This document shows positions 63,818 to 64,000 of a DNA stretch of 64,000 bases, in pieces. The notes below the pieces were generated by a model, which was given only the letters and a program-made list of their open reading frames with translations, had not been told where the DNA came from and searched no databases. The DNA is from CALNYZ01 sp942490945. GTDB lineage: Bacteria; Pseudomonadota; Gammaproteobacteria; UBA6429; Thiohalophilaceae. The position numbers and the translations under genes are program-made. Location: the NCBI GenBank assembly GCA_942490945.1, contig CALNYZ010000017.1, positions 1 through 64,000 on the forward strand, read 5' to 3'. How positions within the stretch are numbered: position 1 is the stretch's first letter; each line of letters begins with the position of its first letter.

Positions 63818-64000
63818 CTACTCGGGCGCTTTCAAGATACATTCGTTGCTTTTTACTCTATCGATTTCAAATTGAGTAGGTTTTTTACCACGATCATAGA
63901 GAAGCAGGAGCCATCAGATATTCTTGTAAAATCGCATGCCGATTTGATAGAGATCATTTTCATAATAACGGTATACCACCTCACCAAGTGCTTTAATCAC
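63818..64000 (-). pseudogene. Partial frame at the window edge with an internal stop
   Basis: Reading the minus strand from the edge, the frame gives IKALGEVVYRYYENDLYQIG and MRFYKN, then a TGA at 63914-63916, then WLLLLYDRGKKPTQFEID and further residues to a TAG at 63818. Both halves read like protein. A single nonsense change or sequence error would explain it; alternatively a one-base shift at the TGA joins the first half to DGSCFSMIVVKNLL in another frame. The protein family is not recognised, and its start is outside the window. Confidence 0.45.

Overview
This window looks like chromosome of a free-living gammaproteobacterium of moderate G+C. From about 1.5 to 33 kb the gene order follows a block known from Pseudomonas and relatives: mltF, tadA, guaA, guaB, xseA, der, bamB, yfgM, hisS, rodZ, pilF, rlmN, the isc operon, cysE, trmJ, suhB, secF, secD, yajC, tgt, queA. 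Lipoprotein signals, Bam/Sec/Pil components and glycolate oxidase fit a Gram-negative aerobe; order and genus cannot be told from what I see. No rRNA, CRISPR array, insertion sequence or prophage was found; the only tRNA is tRNA-Leu(CAA).

Layout. 0-8 kb: rimO (damaged 3' end), mltF, an Hpt/HD-GYP signalling protein, tadA, guaA and guaB. 8-18 kb: a small lipoprotein, xseA, an M23 peptidase, then der-bamB-yfgM-hisS-rodZ-pilF-rlmN on the minus strand (GTPase, outer-membrane assembly, translation, cell shape, pilus). 18-25.5 kb: iscX-fdx-hscA-hscB-iscA-iscU-iscS-iscR with a recognisable IscR-type promoter, then cysE and trmJ. 25.7-33 kb: suhB, two small unknown genes, secF-secD-yajC and tgt-queA. 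33-39 kb is more accessory: tRNA-Leu, a PEP-CTERM-like exported protein, two unknown genes behind a CRP/FNR-like site, a HerA-like ATPase, an MscS channel and two tiny membrane proteins. 39-48 kb: pgi, ppc, panD-panC-panB, a deoxynucleoside kinase, folK-pcnB. 48.5-51 kb: a rubrerythrin / Fe-S reductase / DUF3501 operon with a two-operator promoter. 51-58 kb: xseB-ispA-dxs (isoprenoids), queD, folE2, an oxygenase-like protein, thioredoxin, Nudix, S4 protein. 58-64 kb: glcDEF, a zinc-ribbon membrane protein, an unknown protein, BolA, and a broken partial frame at the edge.

Two themes link the genes. Iron-sulfur and redox homeostasis: ISC assembly, CysE, rubrerythrin operon, BolA, several [4Fe-4S] proteins and radical-SAM enzymes (RimO, RlmN). 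Cofactor and nucleotide synthesis: GuaAB, PanBCD, FolK, FolE2, QueD/QueA/Tgt, Dxs/IspA.

Sequence quality matters here. The 3' end of rimO carries about six single-base frame breaks with the protein otherwise conserved; iscS lacks one base, which artificially fuses it to iscU; and a frame at the right edge has an internal TGA. These look more like uncorrected sequence errors, concentrated at the edges, than gene decay, but the reads would have to decide.
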